Shown in pieces: positions 12,295-24,803 of a stretch of 64,000 bases of DNA (positions within the stretch are counted from its first letter, which is position 1; the number at the start of each line of letters is the position of its first letter). The position numbers and the translations under genes are program-made. The DNA is from Steinernema hermaphroditum (lineage: Eukaryota > Nematoda > Chromadorea > Rhabditida > Steinernematidae): assembly GCA_030435675.1 (NCBI GenBank), contig CM059623.1:11936092-12000091 (forward strand), in the 5' to 3' direction. The notes under the pieces were generated by a model, which ran no database searches, was not told where the DNA came from, and saw only the letters and a list, made by a program, of their open reading frames with translations.

Positions 12295-12366
12295 AGGTCC
12301 CACCGAAATTTGAACTCGGGTCGCAGGATTCAGAGTCCTGAGTGCTAACCGCTACACCATGGGACC
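12295..12366 (-). tRNA. tRNA-Gln (CTG)
   Basis: A 72-base cloverleaf on the minus strand: acceptor GGTCCCA/TGGGACC fully paired, anticodon loop ACTCTGAAT with anticodon CTG, T loop TTCAAAT, discriminator T. It faces the tRNA-Cys 141 bases away. Confidence 0.92.
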
Positions 12367-15300
12367 ACATTTCCAGACATATCCGACATATTATATGGAT
12401 GAATTTCATTTAATCACGCAGTCAAAGCCGTTTTGTATAATATTAGAGTATCTTTGAATAAATTAGAAAGGCCAAAATTGCTTTTTTGTTCTCTTTCACA
12501 ACTTAAACTAATTTGGTGAACTATTAACTGGGGTTCGCCCAGAAGAAAAATTTAGAGTTTATTTAACGCAATCTCTTCTGAACAGTGGTGGATGCATAGG
12601 TTAACCACCAAAGAAATCCATTTCTGAACGATGAGTTGCTCCACTGCCCTTCTCGCCTTTTCGTGTTTGTTCCGCTCTTGTGCAATAACGGAAACGGTGC
12701 CGTCGTAACCATATGACCCAAGAGAGCGTACTATGACGTTGTGACAACACCATATTGTGCAATCGAATTTCGAAAACACGGAACGCACCTCAGATGTTTA
12801 CTCCGTTCGGATTTCGCCACCCAACAAAACCTGTTTAGGTGTGAGTCTCCTCATTATTTGCCACTTTTTCCTAAATCCATCGCACATTAGCGCTTCTTTC
12901 AGAAACCCATCGGTCATGAACCATTAGCCAGCCCATCGCTATTTGATTTATCGCCTCTTTTGTCCCGTGGAGGCTCGCGTTCGCAATGAATAAACGGCCA
13001 TTGTTTGGTGCACTACTGGCCACAAAAACAAATCGTTTGCACTTGCAAGACGGTAGCCCACCACGTTGAAAAACACGGCAGCCTGTTTTGACAAGACTTC
13101 AATGGATCAAGGTCAAATTGTAGAAAAGGCAATGACGTAATAAATCGTTTCCATGGAATGGAAACCGAGACATGCCAGTCCCTCGTTAGTCATAGTCCAT
13201 TAATTTATGGGAAGAGAGCTCTAAATTTATTTTTTTTCAAATTCTGGTGACATCATCTCTATCATTTCGAGAGTCACAAGGCGACTAATTACTGAACAGC
13301 TGAGCATCTCCCATCTTAACATCAGATTTAGGATGATGATGGCCAGCCCTTTCCAAATTAATTTGATCTAGATCTAAAATTTCGCAACCCTAGCCAGACC
13401 CAGCTCCGCCTTGGCTCGACTTGATTTAGATGGCTTAGTTCAGTTCAATTTCCTTCAGTAGTTAAAGCAACGTCAAAAAGAATGTCCAAATATAAAACAG
13501 CTTCCTTCTAGTTCCTCATGCTTGTCCCCTAATCTCCGTTAATCTCCAATTAGAGCGATCGGATCGGCGCTGCGGATAATCGCGGATTGACATCATCCCT
13601 CTTATCCTGCAATACGATCGCACCTTCAAAGCTTTCGCGCATCCTTTAACCGTTATTCCAAGGAATTCTGGGAATTAATCCACTTTGTCGCTTTCATCAG
13701 GCGCGTCTATCCGCTATCTCCAGGAATTCTCATTAGCTATCCGCATAATTACAGCTGCTCCGTATTTATACTATGCAATATTCGTTTGCCTCTGGGCAAT
13801 GAAATGAAGAATCCTTACGTGTCTTATTTTATAAATCATCCCATGAGCTCCCATGTTCATGCTTTTTCGGTCTAAAATTCGGTTTTTAGTGCAGTTTTGG
13901 GACATGATAACTTCCAATATATACATGCTTGTTCCTACTCTGAACCGGGGCATGGCATATGCTGAGTGAAAGGCCCCGCGATGATGTCAAATTCTCCAAA
14001 GGCTGATATGAATTATTCCCGGGATAACCACGCACCCGGCCTTTGCAAGAGGTTCTAGCGTAATGTATTCATGATTTTCTAATCTCGTTTTGCGCATAAT
14101 AGTCTTTTGTGCCCCCGCCAGCCTCCACAGCCCGCTAAAATACCGTAGGAAACGAGTTTTCCTTTTTTAGCCTCGATACAAGAAGCTTCAGTATTATCAC
14201 AAATATTCATTCAAAGTGTACTCCTCTTCTTGCGACGCCCGGTTTGCCGCTGACGATAGAGCACAGAAGGAAGGTATAAAACAACGTTTACGCCAATCAA
14301 AATAATAAGGATCGTGGGAGAATGGTTCACGATGGGGCTCCGATGAACTGTGACAACTTCGAAACATTTAACGGACATTTTCGGACAATGGACAAGTCAA
14401 GGCATCTTGGCTCTTCTATCGACACCCAAGTTTGACGAGTTTACAGTCTTAGATCAATGGCTTGCGCCGACAAGCTATCATAATAAGCGAAAGGACATCA
14501 TAAGGTGGATTCATTGGCAGGGCGGCGCATCAGCGTCGAAGTCAGCGATCCCACGAAGGTGGTGGCGAAGTGGCTATAGATTTCGGTAAAAGAGCAGGCG
14601 GTGAAGCACAGCGAATAACCATCCCAATACTGTAATTATCAAAGTCAGTTTTCTCTCACGTAAGGGGCGCTCGCAAACTTAATGAATTCTCATCAGATTC
14701 AGAATCCGTACCCACTATTCAGAATCCGTACCCACTATACATTAAGGTTATGACTTTCATCCTCCATTAAATCGTCCACCATCCAAACGAACTCCATTTT
14801 TATGCGATTTTGTGTCTTACCAAACACCTATTCTTGTCTTAGATTCCCTAGGGTTCTTCTACAACACTCATTGATCACGAAAAGGACAAACGTTCCCTTC
14901 AAATTGGCCTAATTTTGCTTGTCCTCAAATTGCTTCATACGTCATTTCAACCGCTAACCTCAGCCATAACAATAATTACGTGTAATTTGAGTAATTATGT
15001 TGGCGTTAGAACATCTATTTGAAGTCGAACCTGATTCACATGATTCAGGGATAGAACTGAGATGATGTCTCATAGGTAATCGCTTTGATGCAAAACGCTG
15101 TTTCATATCGAACGGTCCCTGAGGTCCTTTGAAAAGGAGACTCCCTCACCACTCAAAGTACAAAGTGTTCCTTCTCAAATTAAGCTAATTTTCTTTGTTT
15201 TCAAATTGTTTTTGAGTTGATTCGGCTCTGGTTCGGCTCAGCTTGGCTCAGATGGCTCGGCTCTGGGTCAGTTTTCAACTGTTTAAAGTCATTTTAAACG

Positions 15301-18300
15301 CACTCTTACTTCGACTTACTGTCTTATGTGTGAAATAAGGGGAAACTCCAATGCTGTTCTCAAAGCACATACTTAAAGTGCATCCCGAAACAGGTGTCAA
15401 CGATTGGCCCAATTTGAAGTGTTTCACCCTACCGACCACCGTTAGGGGATTTCGCCGACCTCAAGTTAGTGACTGTTCGCAGATCCCACCGGTCGAGAAA
15501 GATCCTTTCGGAATGTACCCCCAAAGGGACGGCTTCGCAGCCCTTTTTTCGTCCCCTCTCCCTTGACTTAACCAGTTCCCACTCCTTTTTTCAGAACCCA
15601 CGCGCCCTACTCCAATCGCAACTCGCGCCCCTTCCCCACTTCGAAAGGGTCATTAGGGGGTGTTGTTGAGCTTTGTCGGCGCGCGTTCCCCTGGAGTGGG
15701 AACGCACAAACAATCCCTCGCGATTGGGGTGGCCGTTTCCCTCCAAAAAAAAACGAAATGTCGACGGCGGCCCGGACGCCGCGGCGCGTCTTTTTTGTGG
15801 ACTCTTCGCCGCCGCGGCGTTATCGATTGCGCGACCGCGGCGACGCGAGCATCGCACCGCGAATGACAGAAGTCGCGCTCGCGTCTTCTCGGGATAGGTG
15901 TGTCGGTATTCTCCCGGAATTCTGTTTTCGCATCTGTTTGTTTGCCCTAAAGTGCTTTGGCTGTTTTCGGTCACCACGCTCTTCGATTATTTTGCATACG
16001 TTCCCTGAACTTATACCTAAAATTCGCCTTTTTCCAAGAATTCCCCTAGCGATCGTGGTGAATCACCGCAGGGCTCTTTCCCCACTCACTTCATCCATCA
16101 CTGTCTTCTACGTTTACGTGTGCGTTCCTAGCCTTTTTTCTGGTTATCGCAGCATCTGCTCCCCTAAAGTGCTACCCCTCTCCATTTCACCTCCTTGAAA
16201 TGTACCTAAAATCTTAAGTGAACCGGAAAAAAAAACGCCTCGTGGTGAGACCGTAAAGGTGAACTCCGATTGGATTAGTGATTGACGTCGACGTGTCAAA
16301 AGGAGTTTTCTTCAAACTGTCAGCTATAAAGAAAACTGTCAGATCAAAGTGCATAATCCAAAATCGATTGACTACGCCACTTGGCGACCAGTCGCTCTAA
16401 ACTAAACGATCACATCGTGTTTCCCCTCTTACGTCACAAAGAGACCCAGTTAACAATGAATATCAAAAAATACCCGCTCCCTGTAAAAAGTGCAAAGATA
16501 AACAAACGAGTATCGTATTACAGTTGCTCAGATTGCGTCATAATCCATTCTTGCTCTAGTGTATTGGATAGTCCACTCCATTTCTAAATATGGCATGTGC
16601 GTAAAGCTCAAATGTTTTGACATTTACGCTTTTAGAATTCCACGAAAAGGGAAAGCTATTCCAAAACAACTTCGCGTTATCCATGCTCGGCTTGTTCTGC
16701 GATGTCATTTGCATAAAAGAGTTATATCAAAAACAAAGCTCTTTACCGTAATCTGCAGAAGAGTCCACAAAACCGGCGGACTCGATTCGCAGCGACCTTC
16801 ATCTCCGGTCACGTGATTCTCGTTTACACCTTCGGCGATGAATCCGATGTCCGATGTGAGAACTGACCGTAAACGGGATTCTGTGATTTCTGTCGCCTAC
16901 TTTTTATCAATCGCAGCCATAAACTTGAGAAAAACCCGTTTAAAACGACAATAAAACGTGCAGAGCGTCCGATTGTGGTTCTATTTACAAAGCTTGGAAC
17001 ATGTGATCAAAAACGACGATTTCTCTCAGAAATGATCGCTTCCTTTCCGTTTTCCATCCAGTAAAGCCCTTCTTCTTATGCCAAATGTTCTTCATGACGC
17101 ACCTCTCTCGCCTCCTACCTTCTTAGCCTTTCAGCTGATGCTCCCTCAACTTCGCGCACACACGCAGGCTTTCCGTCAACACCCATCCCCCTAAAAACAC
17201 CCTCCCACGGCACTTGCCTGCCCACACACCATCCATGTACGGCATTCGCGTCCATCAAACTCGCCCGCGCTGCTTGTTTTTTCATTTCATCACGCGCGGG
17301 CGCCGAAAAACAAACGTGCGCGGATCGTATAAAACGCAACGAAGCTAATTCGGCGTCCCAATTAGCAATTTGGGACGCGCGTTCGGCTCGAATTTGACGC
17401 ACTCCTCAAACGTCATTAGCGTGTGGGAGTGCCAGCCAGCCAGACCGCCAGCTGCTTTTGCTAAGCTAGCAGCAGTCAGCTGCTGTTTTCTTCGTGCCAC
17501 ATGCGTGCAATCTTCGCACGACCCCACATTTTTTTCAGGAATATGTATTTGAGCTTTGCCCAAAATGTACTGAACTGACTACAAACCTAAGTGCTATTTA
17601 ATTTCAGTTGAAAACCCTCGTGAAGTGTGAATACGAGCCAGAGAACCGTGCTCACCAGCGTTATTTCTAATTCGCATGTCATGTTTGATTTTCAGTCGAA
17701 ATGCCCGCGCTTTTTGATGCAGACATACAATGACGTCTACGCGTCTCTCTCGCTGCAGTTTGCGAACAGCAGATCAATATTTGGTCGCGCAATAATCTGT
17801 CTGCCTACAAAAATAGACTGTCTCGAGTTTCCCATGACTTTTGCACTTTATGTGCGCAAATGTTTCGTCTAGCAACGACCTAGACGGACAAAACCGTTCA
17901 CCAGATTTATTTGTCCTCGCGTGCACAGTTATGCCCGGCGCCACTTAAGTGTCAACAGCCGCAGACATTCCAGGGACCAGGTGCGCAGAAAATTGTCGCC
18001 ATTCCCGGCAGCGTTTCACATGTGCTGATGGGACTGTACTGATCGACAGATGCAAATTTGAAGGCATTTCGTTGCAAAACTCTCCAAAATTGCGCGATTT
18101 CTCCTACTGTAGGTTTTGTGAATCTTTTCTGCCGTTGGTCAACCATCCGAGTCTGACCCACTGCGGATCTTCGTCAACCCCGCTCCCGCATCACCTGCAG
18201 ATGCACTCTTCTCGATGTATCGCGCCGTCACCGTCCGTTCCCCGCTTTTCGTCTCTTCATTACTGCCGGCTGCTGTACGCGTCTTCTCCATCGCTCTCTG

Positions 18301-18568
18301 CGTTGGTTTGTGCTTTAAGGTTTCCCGCCGTGTGCCGCTCCCCGGCTTGCTTACCCGCTGGTGCTCGTCGCATCTCGCCGGCCACGTCCGGGCGACCGAC
18401 CACCATTTCAAGGCTGTTTGGGTGGTTCGCCGGCGAATTCATCGCCGAAAGTACGCGTCTGTTGCATGTGAATCGATGTCAGCGCGAGTGTCCGAGCTGT
18501 TTTTGCGAACTATGCGTGTTTTCTTTGCATCCGAGCCTATACTATAATTCATGTTTTTTGCAGACATT
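12367..18568. other. Intergenic region, including the upstream side of AKAP1
   Basis: No supported gene. A minus-strand frame at 12552-12788 (peptide containing SLGSYGYDGTVSVIAQERNK) looks mildly protein-like but has no family match or clear splice sites. GC rises sharply at 15650-15880 and again at about 17200-18500, which may mark the promoter region of AKAP1. The 216-codon plus-strand frame at 17949-18599 overlaps the AKAP1 start in another frame and is probably chance. Confidence 0.45.
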
Positions 18569-21500
18569 ATGTCTTTTGCAGCTAGAGCAAATCTCTTGAG
18601 AACGCTGCCGTACGTCGTTGTCGGTGGAGCCGGTGTGCTCCTCGCCATTTACATCCAAAAGCGCAGCGTCGCTGTTGAGGTAGACAGCGATTCTGCCGAG
18701 AATTGCGTCGCTACTGAGGTGGACAACGAAACTGTCGATAACTGCGCCGCTACTGAGGTGGACAACGAAACTGTCGATAACTGCGTCGTTGCTGAGGTGA
18801 ACAGCGAAACTGTCGAGAATTGCGTCGCTGCTAAGGTGGACAACGAAACTGTTGATAACTGCGTCACTGCTGAGGTGGACAGCGATCCTGTCGAAAACTG
18901 CGTCGCTACTGAAGTGGACAACGAAACTGTCGAAAACTGTGTCGCTGCTAAGGAAGACATCGCTGCTGTCGAAAACTATGTCGCTGCTGAGGTGGACACT
19001 GATGGTGTCGAAAACTGCGTCGCTGTTAATGACCGCGTGGGTTATGAAGAACTAGATTCCTTGGTCGCCCACGAGGTACAGTTTAACCATTTTCCTTTTT
19101 TTGTTCACTAACGTGTGCGGTTTACAGTCAATCCATGATCTCCTCAAGAACCAGCAACCGTCGTTCGATTGGACGGAAGCGGCTGGTGACCATGTGGGTT
19201 ATGAAGATGCGGATTCCCCGGTCGGCAGCGAGGTACAGTTTACGATCTTACTTTCTCACGCTTATGACAAGCACTTGAGACGGTGGGCGGTGGGAGGGCA
19301 TTGTGAGGTCAGCATATTTATGGCCCTTCCCATCCTGTGTATATGCACCATTCTTTGTTCTGTCAGGACGATGGAACAGAGAGAAAGTCAGATGATATCG
19401 CAACATTCAGTCTGATACGCACTTTTATCTGCGTAGCGGCGGGTCGCTTCGCGGCGGCGGTAATACGGGTTCGATAGTGTGGTACTTACACTTACCCGAG
19501 TTAAGACGGCGAAAGATCGGATGAGATTCCTGTTTTGTGTTGCGCTTTAGGTTCAGGCAATTAATCACGCGTTGTCTGGCTCTGACGCCCCGCCGAATCT
19601 CTCGTACTTACTTGATAGGCGAAAAATGATGTCGTTGTCGCCGGGTACCCCCCAGGTTTTCGCGCTTGGCACCCCGCGTTGAGCAAATGTTGCGGTCTTT
19701 GCGAGTGATAGTTAAGAAGCCAGTAGGTAGTACTTTACGCACGCGGAGACGCCCGCCAATCGCTATCTTATCATAAGAGTGCGGAGCGCTGATTACATTG
19801 ACGACACGCGGAAGAGTCAGCGGGAAACTCGTCGCCGCCACTGCATGCACTCCGCTTTCGCGTGTCGTCTGCTGTTGAAGGTTCTAAATCAAAGGTGTCC
19901 GCGCATAAACGGTAGACGGTGGTGGCGGGCGGCTGGCAGGGCGCCAGCGAGCGGCAAAAGTGCAAATCCATTTCATTGCCGTCGGGTGGTTGCCTTCGCA
20001 CCCACCCGCCCGCCTTCCCGTTGGTCGACGACGTCGGTTGGCCGCCCGCTGAACCGGCCTTCTCCCTTTTTCTTTCACTTCTTTTCCTCTCCGCCGTCGT
20101 GCTGGGTGTCTACTGATCGCTACTTTCCAAAATACCGCGAATCACGTTTTTGCACTTTTCAGATAAATCTCTCAAATCACACGTATCTGCGCATTTCTGG
20201 CCAATTGTTTCATGATCTTATTTGTCTAACTATTCGAAACAAGTGCCTACATTCCCAGAAACCATGATTCTTCCTTCACAAACTTCCCTTGAATGTCCGC
20301 CCAGCACTCTTTCTAAACCGTTTGTGATCGGTGGACAAGGAGCGTATCCCTTCGTTTATTCCGTCCCAACTCATATACCACCACCGCCAATGCCTAAAGG
20401 CATGAAATACTGGCTGAAACAGAACGTCTTCGGCAACATTTCGTCTTCAGCTTCAGAAGCCTCTTCCAGCGACGATTCGGTTTGTTTACACTTCCTTGCC
20501 CTCACGATCAACCGCTAGGGAGAAGTTTTGCGGAGTAAAATGAGTCTAGACGGGTTGACCTTGTGCTAGTTTTGGACTGTAAGGCGCTCGCAAAAGGGTT
20601 GTTTTTGCGTCGAAGGTGGGTCCTGCAACGATCGGCGCGGCAAATGCTACCATTGCTTCGCTGCGCGCTGGTTGGTGGTTTAGGCACATTTGCATATTCG
20701 CGAGGGTAGCGTAATAATGAGATAGTTTTTATTCGGCGCTTGTTTTGGCAGTAGTGATGGTGCTCACGGAATTAGCATTAATCTCTGAGGTGTTTCGGCA
20801 GCCCGCGCCAAAATCCGCCGGGCAACCAGCTGGTCGCGCTCATTAGCACCCTCAGTGAACGCCGCCGATCGCGCGTGTCTGGAGTTGTAATCGCCGAAGC
20901 GATTTGTCGTCGTCGTGACGTGGTTCGGCGCCACCGCCGCCCGCGCTTCTACTCGCGAGGGACTCAGCGCGATTTTTATGTGTGTTTCTCTTTTCTGTCT
21001 CCAGCGACGCCGACGGCGATAGCGCTCCGCTCTCTCTCTCCCTCTCGCGCTGAAACGAACTGAACTGCTCGCCGCGTTTCTCCGCCGCGCCGCCGCCGCT
21101 CTTCCGCGATGCTCCACGTCTGCTCTTATCATGTGTGTGCTTTCTAGACGTAGACAGCGCCGACAGACATTAGGGAAATGCGTGCGATCAATGGTTTTGC
21201 GTTTTTGGACAGCGTGTTCGCCCCGTGCATGTCATCTGATTTGCGTGCGCAAATTTTTTCTAAGTGTTAGTTTTAATTTAAGGGGTTAACTCTCACCGAT
21301 TCATCAGTCCATGGCCGTCAAAGAACTAAAGGTTACCACCGAACGCCGTCTCAGCGATGTTTGTTAACTTACTCAATTTTACTTTGACCTTTTTGGTGGG
21401 AGGGTGCAAATTAATTTAATCCTGAGATTGGGCAGTGACTCAAAACACTCAATAATTTCTGTTTATTTAGGTTTCTGCTGATAGCGGCAGAGCTAGTGGA

Positions 21501-22681
21501 GGTATGGCTTGTTCGTTGAGCCCTGGCGTTGGCGACGGCGAACATGAATTGCTCCCCATGTATGAATTCGAGATCCCTAACACTCTTGTTGGTTTGATCA
21601 TTGGAATTCGAGGCAAAACCATAAAGGTATACTGGTGTCTTTTAAAGTCCATAGTGTGAAATGTTTTGTTTCAGGAACTTTGTGTTCGAGCTGATGTGAA
21701 GATGATAATCCGTCCTCACCACAACCCTGAGAAGGCTGACACGCATCAAATTTGTACCGTTGAAGGCAAGCGTGACTGCATCAACAAGTGTTTGCGTCTC
21801 TTGCGTCGCCGATTCCCCTCGAATCGCTTTCCGGATTTAAATTTGAAGCCAGTCATGCCACCTCCAATGCCTTGCCCGGCCGCAGAGATCTTTGGCAGCC
21901 AACCTACTAACGTAAGCGCTGGCATATGTCCATAATTATGCCAATCCGCTTATTTTAGCTTGCGTTGCCCGATGCTGTTCGTTGTGAAGTTGTTGTCTCG
22001 TCGATGTTGAATCCTGGACACTTCTTTGTTCAACAGCCTACACATCCCACTTTCTCACAGCTGCAGCGCCTTGACCGTTACATGTTGGGTATTTACAGTC
22101 AGACCACAGGAATTCCCGATTTGCCACAACCCTGTGCTATCGGACTGCTTTGTGTGGCTCCATCCCTCTCTGGATGGTTCCGAGCTGTTACCATGGCTTA
22201 CTATGAGGACCAAGACGAAGTTTTGATTCGCTACGTCGACTATGGTGGATATGCTCGTTTGCCACGCTCTGATCTTCGCCAGATTCGCACGGACCTGATG
22301 ACTTTGCCCTTCCAAGCCACCGAATGCTACCTTGCCAATGTCCAACCTGCTGATGGTAGCACTCAATGGTTTGGTTAACCAATCGTTGACTGTTTCTGTT
22401 CTAGGCACTTCTCAGTGGGGTGAACTTGCAAATGAGGAGTTCCAACAACTCTTCATGAACAAGATTGTCGAAGCCCGTGTAGTTGGATACAACATTGAGG
22501 ATCAAATCCCCGTTGTTGAACTTTTTGCACTTAACGGAGACAGTCAGGTAACGTTGATGACACCCGCGAACAACATCTAACAGCTTCATTTTAGCAACTG
22601 AAACTGGACAAGTATTTGTTGGATAAGGATCTCGCAAAGGCAGCCGATCCCTCGAAAGTGGTTCCCGTATCTCCGCAATAG
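18569..22681 (+). CDS. akap-1: A-kinase anchor protein 1 (mitochondrial KH-Tudor protein)
   Basis: Ten exons: 18569-19075, 19128-19232, 19367-19459, 19551-19644, 20259-20479, 21471-21626, 21675-21911, 21959-22355, 22405-22547, 22595-22681; phases close to 679 residues. The N terminus has a membrane anchor (LPYVVVGGAGVLLAIYI) followed by basic residues, as in outer-mitochondrial-membrane AKAP1. Then come nine 13-residue acidic repeats, one KH domain (EFEIPNTLVGLIIGIRGKTI) and a Tudor domain (HFFVQQPTHPTF, VLIRYVDYGGYARL, LRQIRTDLMTLPFQATE), whose order and wording closely match animal AKAP1. TDRKH is less likely because it has two KH domains. The family tethers PKA and RNA to mitochondria. ATG 18569 was chosen because it lies just after a TTTTTTGCAG acceptor. 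Exons 2-4 are short and less certain. Confidence 0.85.
18670..19030 (+). repeat. 39-bp coding minisatellite in AKAP1 exon 1
   Basis: About nine tandem copies of a 39-base unit encode a 13-residue motif of the form VAxEVDNETV(D/E)NC. Copies differ at several codons, and the seventh has Tyr for Cys. Each unit is acidic and ends in a near-invariant Asn-Cys pair. Confidence 0.9.
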
Positions 22682-24803
22682 TTGTTTTCCCTGTCCTTAA
22701 CCTTCGTTGTTACGTTTTCTTGTTTGTTTTCGTTACGTAGATATTTATTATCTCCAGCTTCGTACGTGTACAGAGAAGTCCCTCTTCCTTGTTGGTTTTT
22801 GATGAATTTGTAACCGTTTGAGAGTCTAATCCACCCCCCACCCCCCATAAACTGATTGATTGTTTGTTTTCCCAGTCTTTACCTTCTTCTTGTTTTCATT
22901 ATTTTGTCGATTGGTCGATAAACCAAAATGGGCTGCAAGTGCGATTGTCTGATATGAATATAGACACTCTGGGATGGGGATTTCAGGGGCTTGGCTGGGG
23001 GCCTCTGGTCTGGTTGGAGTCTACTTTGCTTTTGATACAGTTCAGGTATTTTAGAAAAGAGGCTCAGAAGTGTTTAGTCTGATTGGCATGAGTGGGAAAT
23101 TTGAATGGACTATGCATCGAAAGACTTCCAATGATTCCTTTTGGAACGGACAAGGAGAAGAAATCAGCTGATGCTGGACAGTGCACTTCCCGGCGCAGAC
23201 ACTTAGGCGGAACGCGAAACTGAAGATGGCCGAGATAAATTACTTCCTTGCACTTTCTGTTCAGGCTGGACTCATATCGAGCGCTTTTCGAACATGGGGG
23301 AGTAGAAGACAGAAGGTGTTTCTCAATGTTTGTAGACTGGACGTTGATGTTGCAACACGGGAGAGACTTGAAAAAGTGTAGACTGTAGAATGATGAAAAG
23401 GAGAAGAAGCTGTATTCGTAGCAAGCTGAATTTTAAGTAAAATGAGGTGACTTGCAGTGCTAGCTGTACCCAGACATTTGTGCAACTGGATCCCACGGCA
23501 ATCCATCGTATAGTGCATGTCATGGATTCCCTGTCTCTAAGGCGCCATTTTCCTAGGTCGCAATTTAATCGAAATATTTTAATCAACGACATCCCTGCAG
23601 CAGTTCTAGCACTGACAAAATATCACCAATGATTCGAATTCAAGACTGAGCTATCTGTTAATGTTAAACGACAGGAGTGCATATGCATATACAGATAAAT
23701 ATCTCGCAGACAGATGTCTCGGAGTTGAATGCAGCTGGACGCCACACACACGGGATCCTTCATTCTTCAGCTCATTTCTCCAAACGCCATAGTAGATGAT
23801 GTATCGACGGTGCAGAGGGGCTTGAAGCCGCTGGTCGACCCTTTCATCGTGACCTTCACGTATGCTACGTGACCTCTTCCTGTCTATTGGCCACTGTAGG
23901 GCCAAGCAGCTTTTTAATTTTTTGCAGTTCCTCAAGAATGTGCGAAACGCACTCATGATTACGACTGGCACTTCCAAGTTTGAAAGCCTAATAGGTGTGG
24001 CACCATTCGAAGACGACGGGGCGTGGTGTACACTCTAACCAGCGTTTTCAACGACTACGTGACTTCTGCGTGAACCTTTCGATTACGAGCCAGATGCACA
24101 ACAGAACCAAGTAGGGCACTCTCCAGGTATTTCATCTCCATCTCCTTCAACGCAACTCTGAGCAATCCACAAGCAATCCGAATCAGAGAACTTCGAGAAG
24201 GCAACAGTTTCGACATCGAATTCCACAGAAAGCCAATGAATAGGTGGCACACGGCCGAGGTGAACATGAGGCTTTCCACTCTATCTTATTCTGACGGGAA
24301 CACAACGACGCCCATGCACGAAAGATGAAAACGTATGGACAAGCGTACAGGATGTGCAGCGCAACATGTGATCCCGTCTGTAATTTAGGACCTACTCTAC
24401 CGGCTTTCATTTTTCCCTCATTAGACAGATCCTGCAGGGGTTATTTGAGTGTCATTTGTGACTTAATTGTTTGCTCGCGCAGTGGTTATCCCTGCCACTT
24501 AACTTTACACAACTCGAGCCTCCATCCTGTAATCCACTTTTAGGCCGACGAAGAACTTTTTGCTTCTTGCTTCGGTTTCTTCGGCACATAGTAAATAGAA
24601 ATGAATAGTTTTGTTAGCCTTACTTGCCTTGCTTTGTGTGCAACGTCCCCTCGAAAGTGGACACCAAGATTACTATTAGCATTCATTGAAACACACTCTC
24701 TCCCTATGTGATAAAGGCATTACTACACAATTGAAATACATACATCAGAACTTTCAAACAGTTTTTTATAATAGACAGCTTCTAATGATCATTCCTGCCA
24801 TCA
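22682..24803. other. Intergenic between AKAP1 and SMN
   Basis: The AKAP1 3' untranslated region begins here. No further gene was recognised; open frames are short and unsupported on both strands. Confidence 0.5.

Noticed and set aside
17949..18599. 216-codon plus-strand open frame upstream of AKAP1
   Set aside because: It overlaps the AKAP1 start in another frame, lies in GC-rich DNA, and has no domain, signal or splice support.
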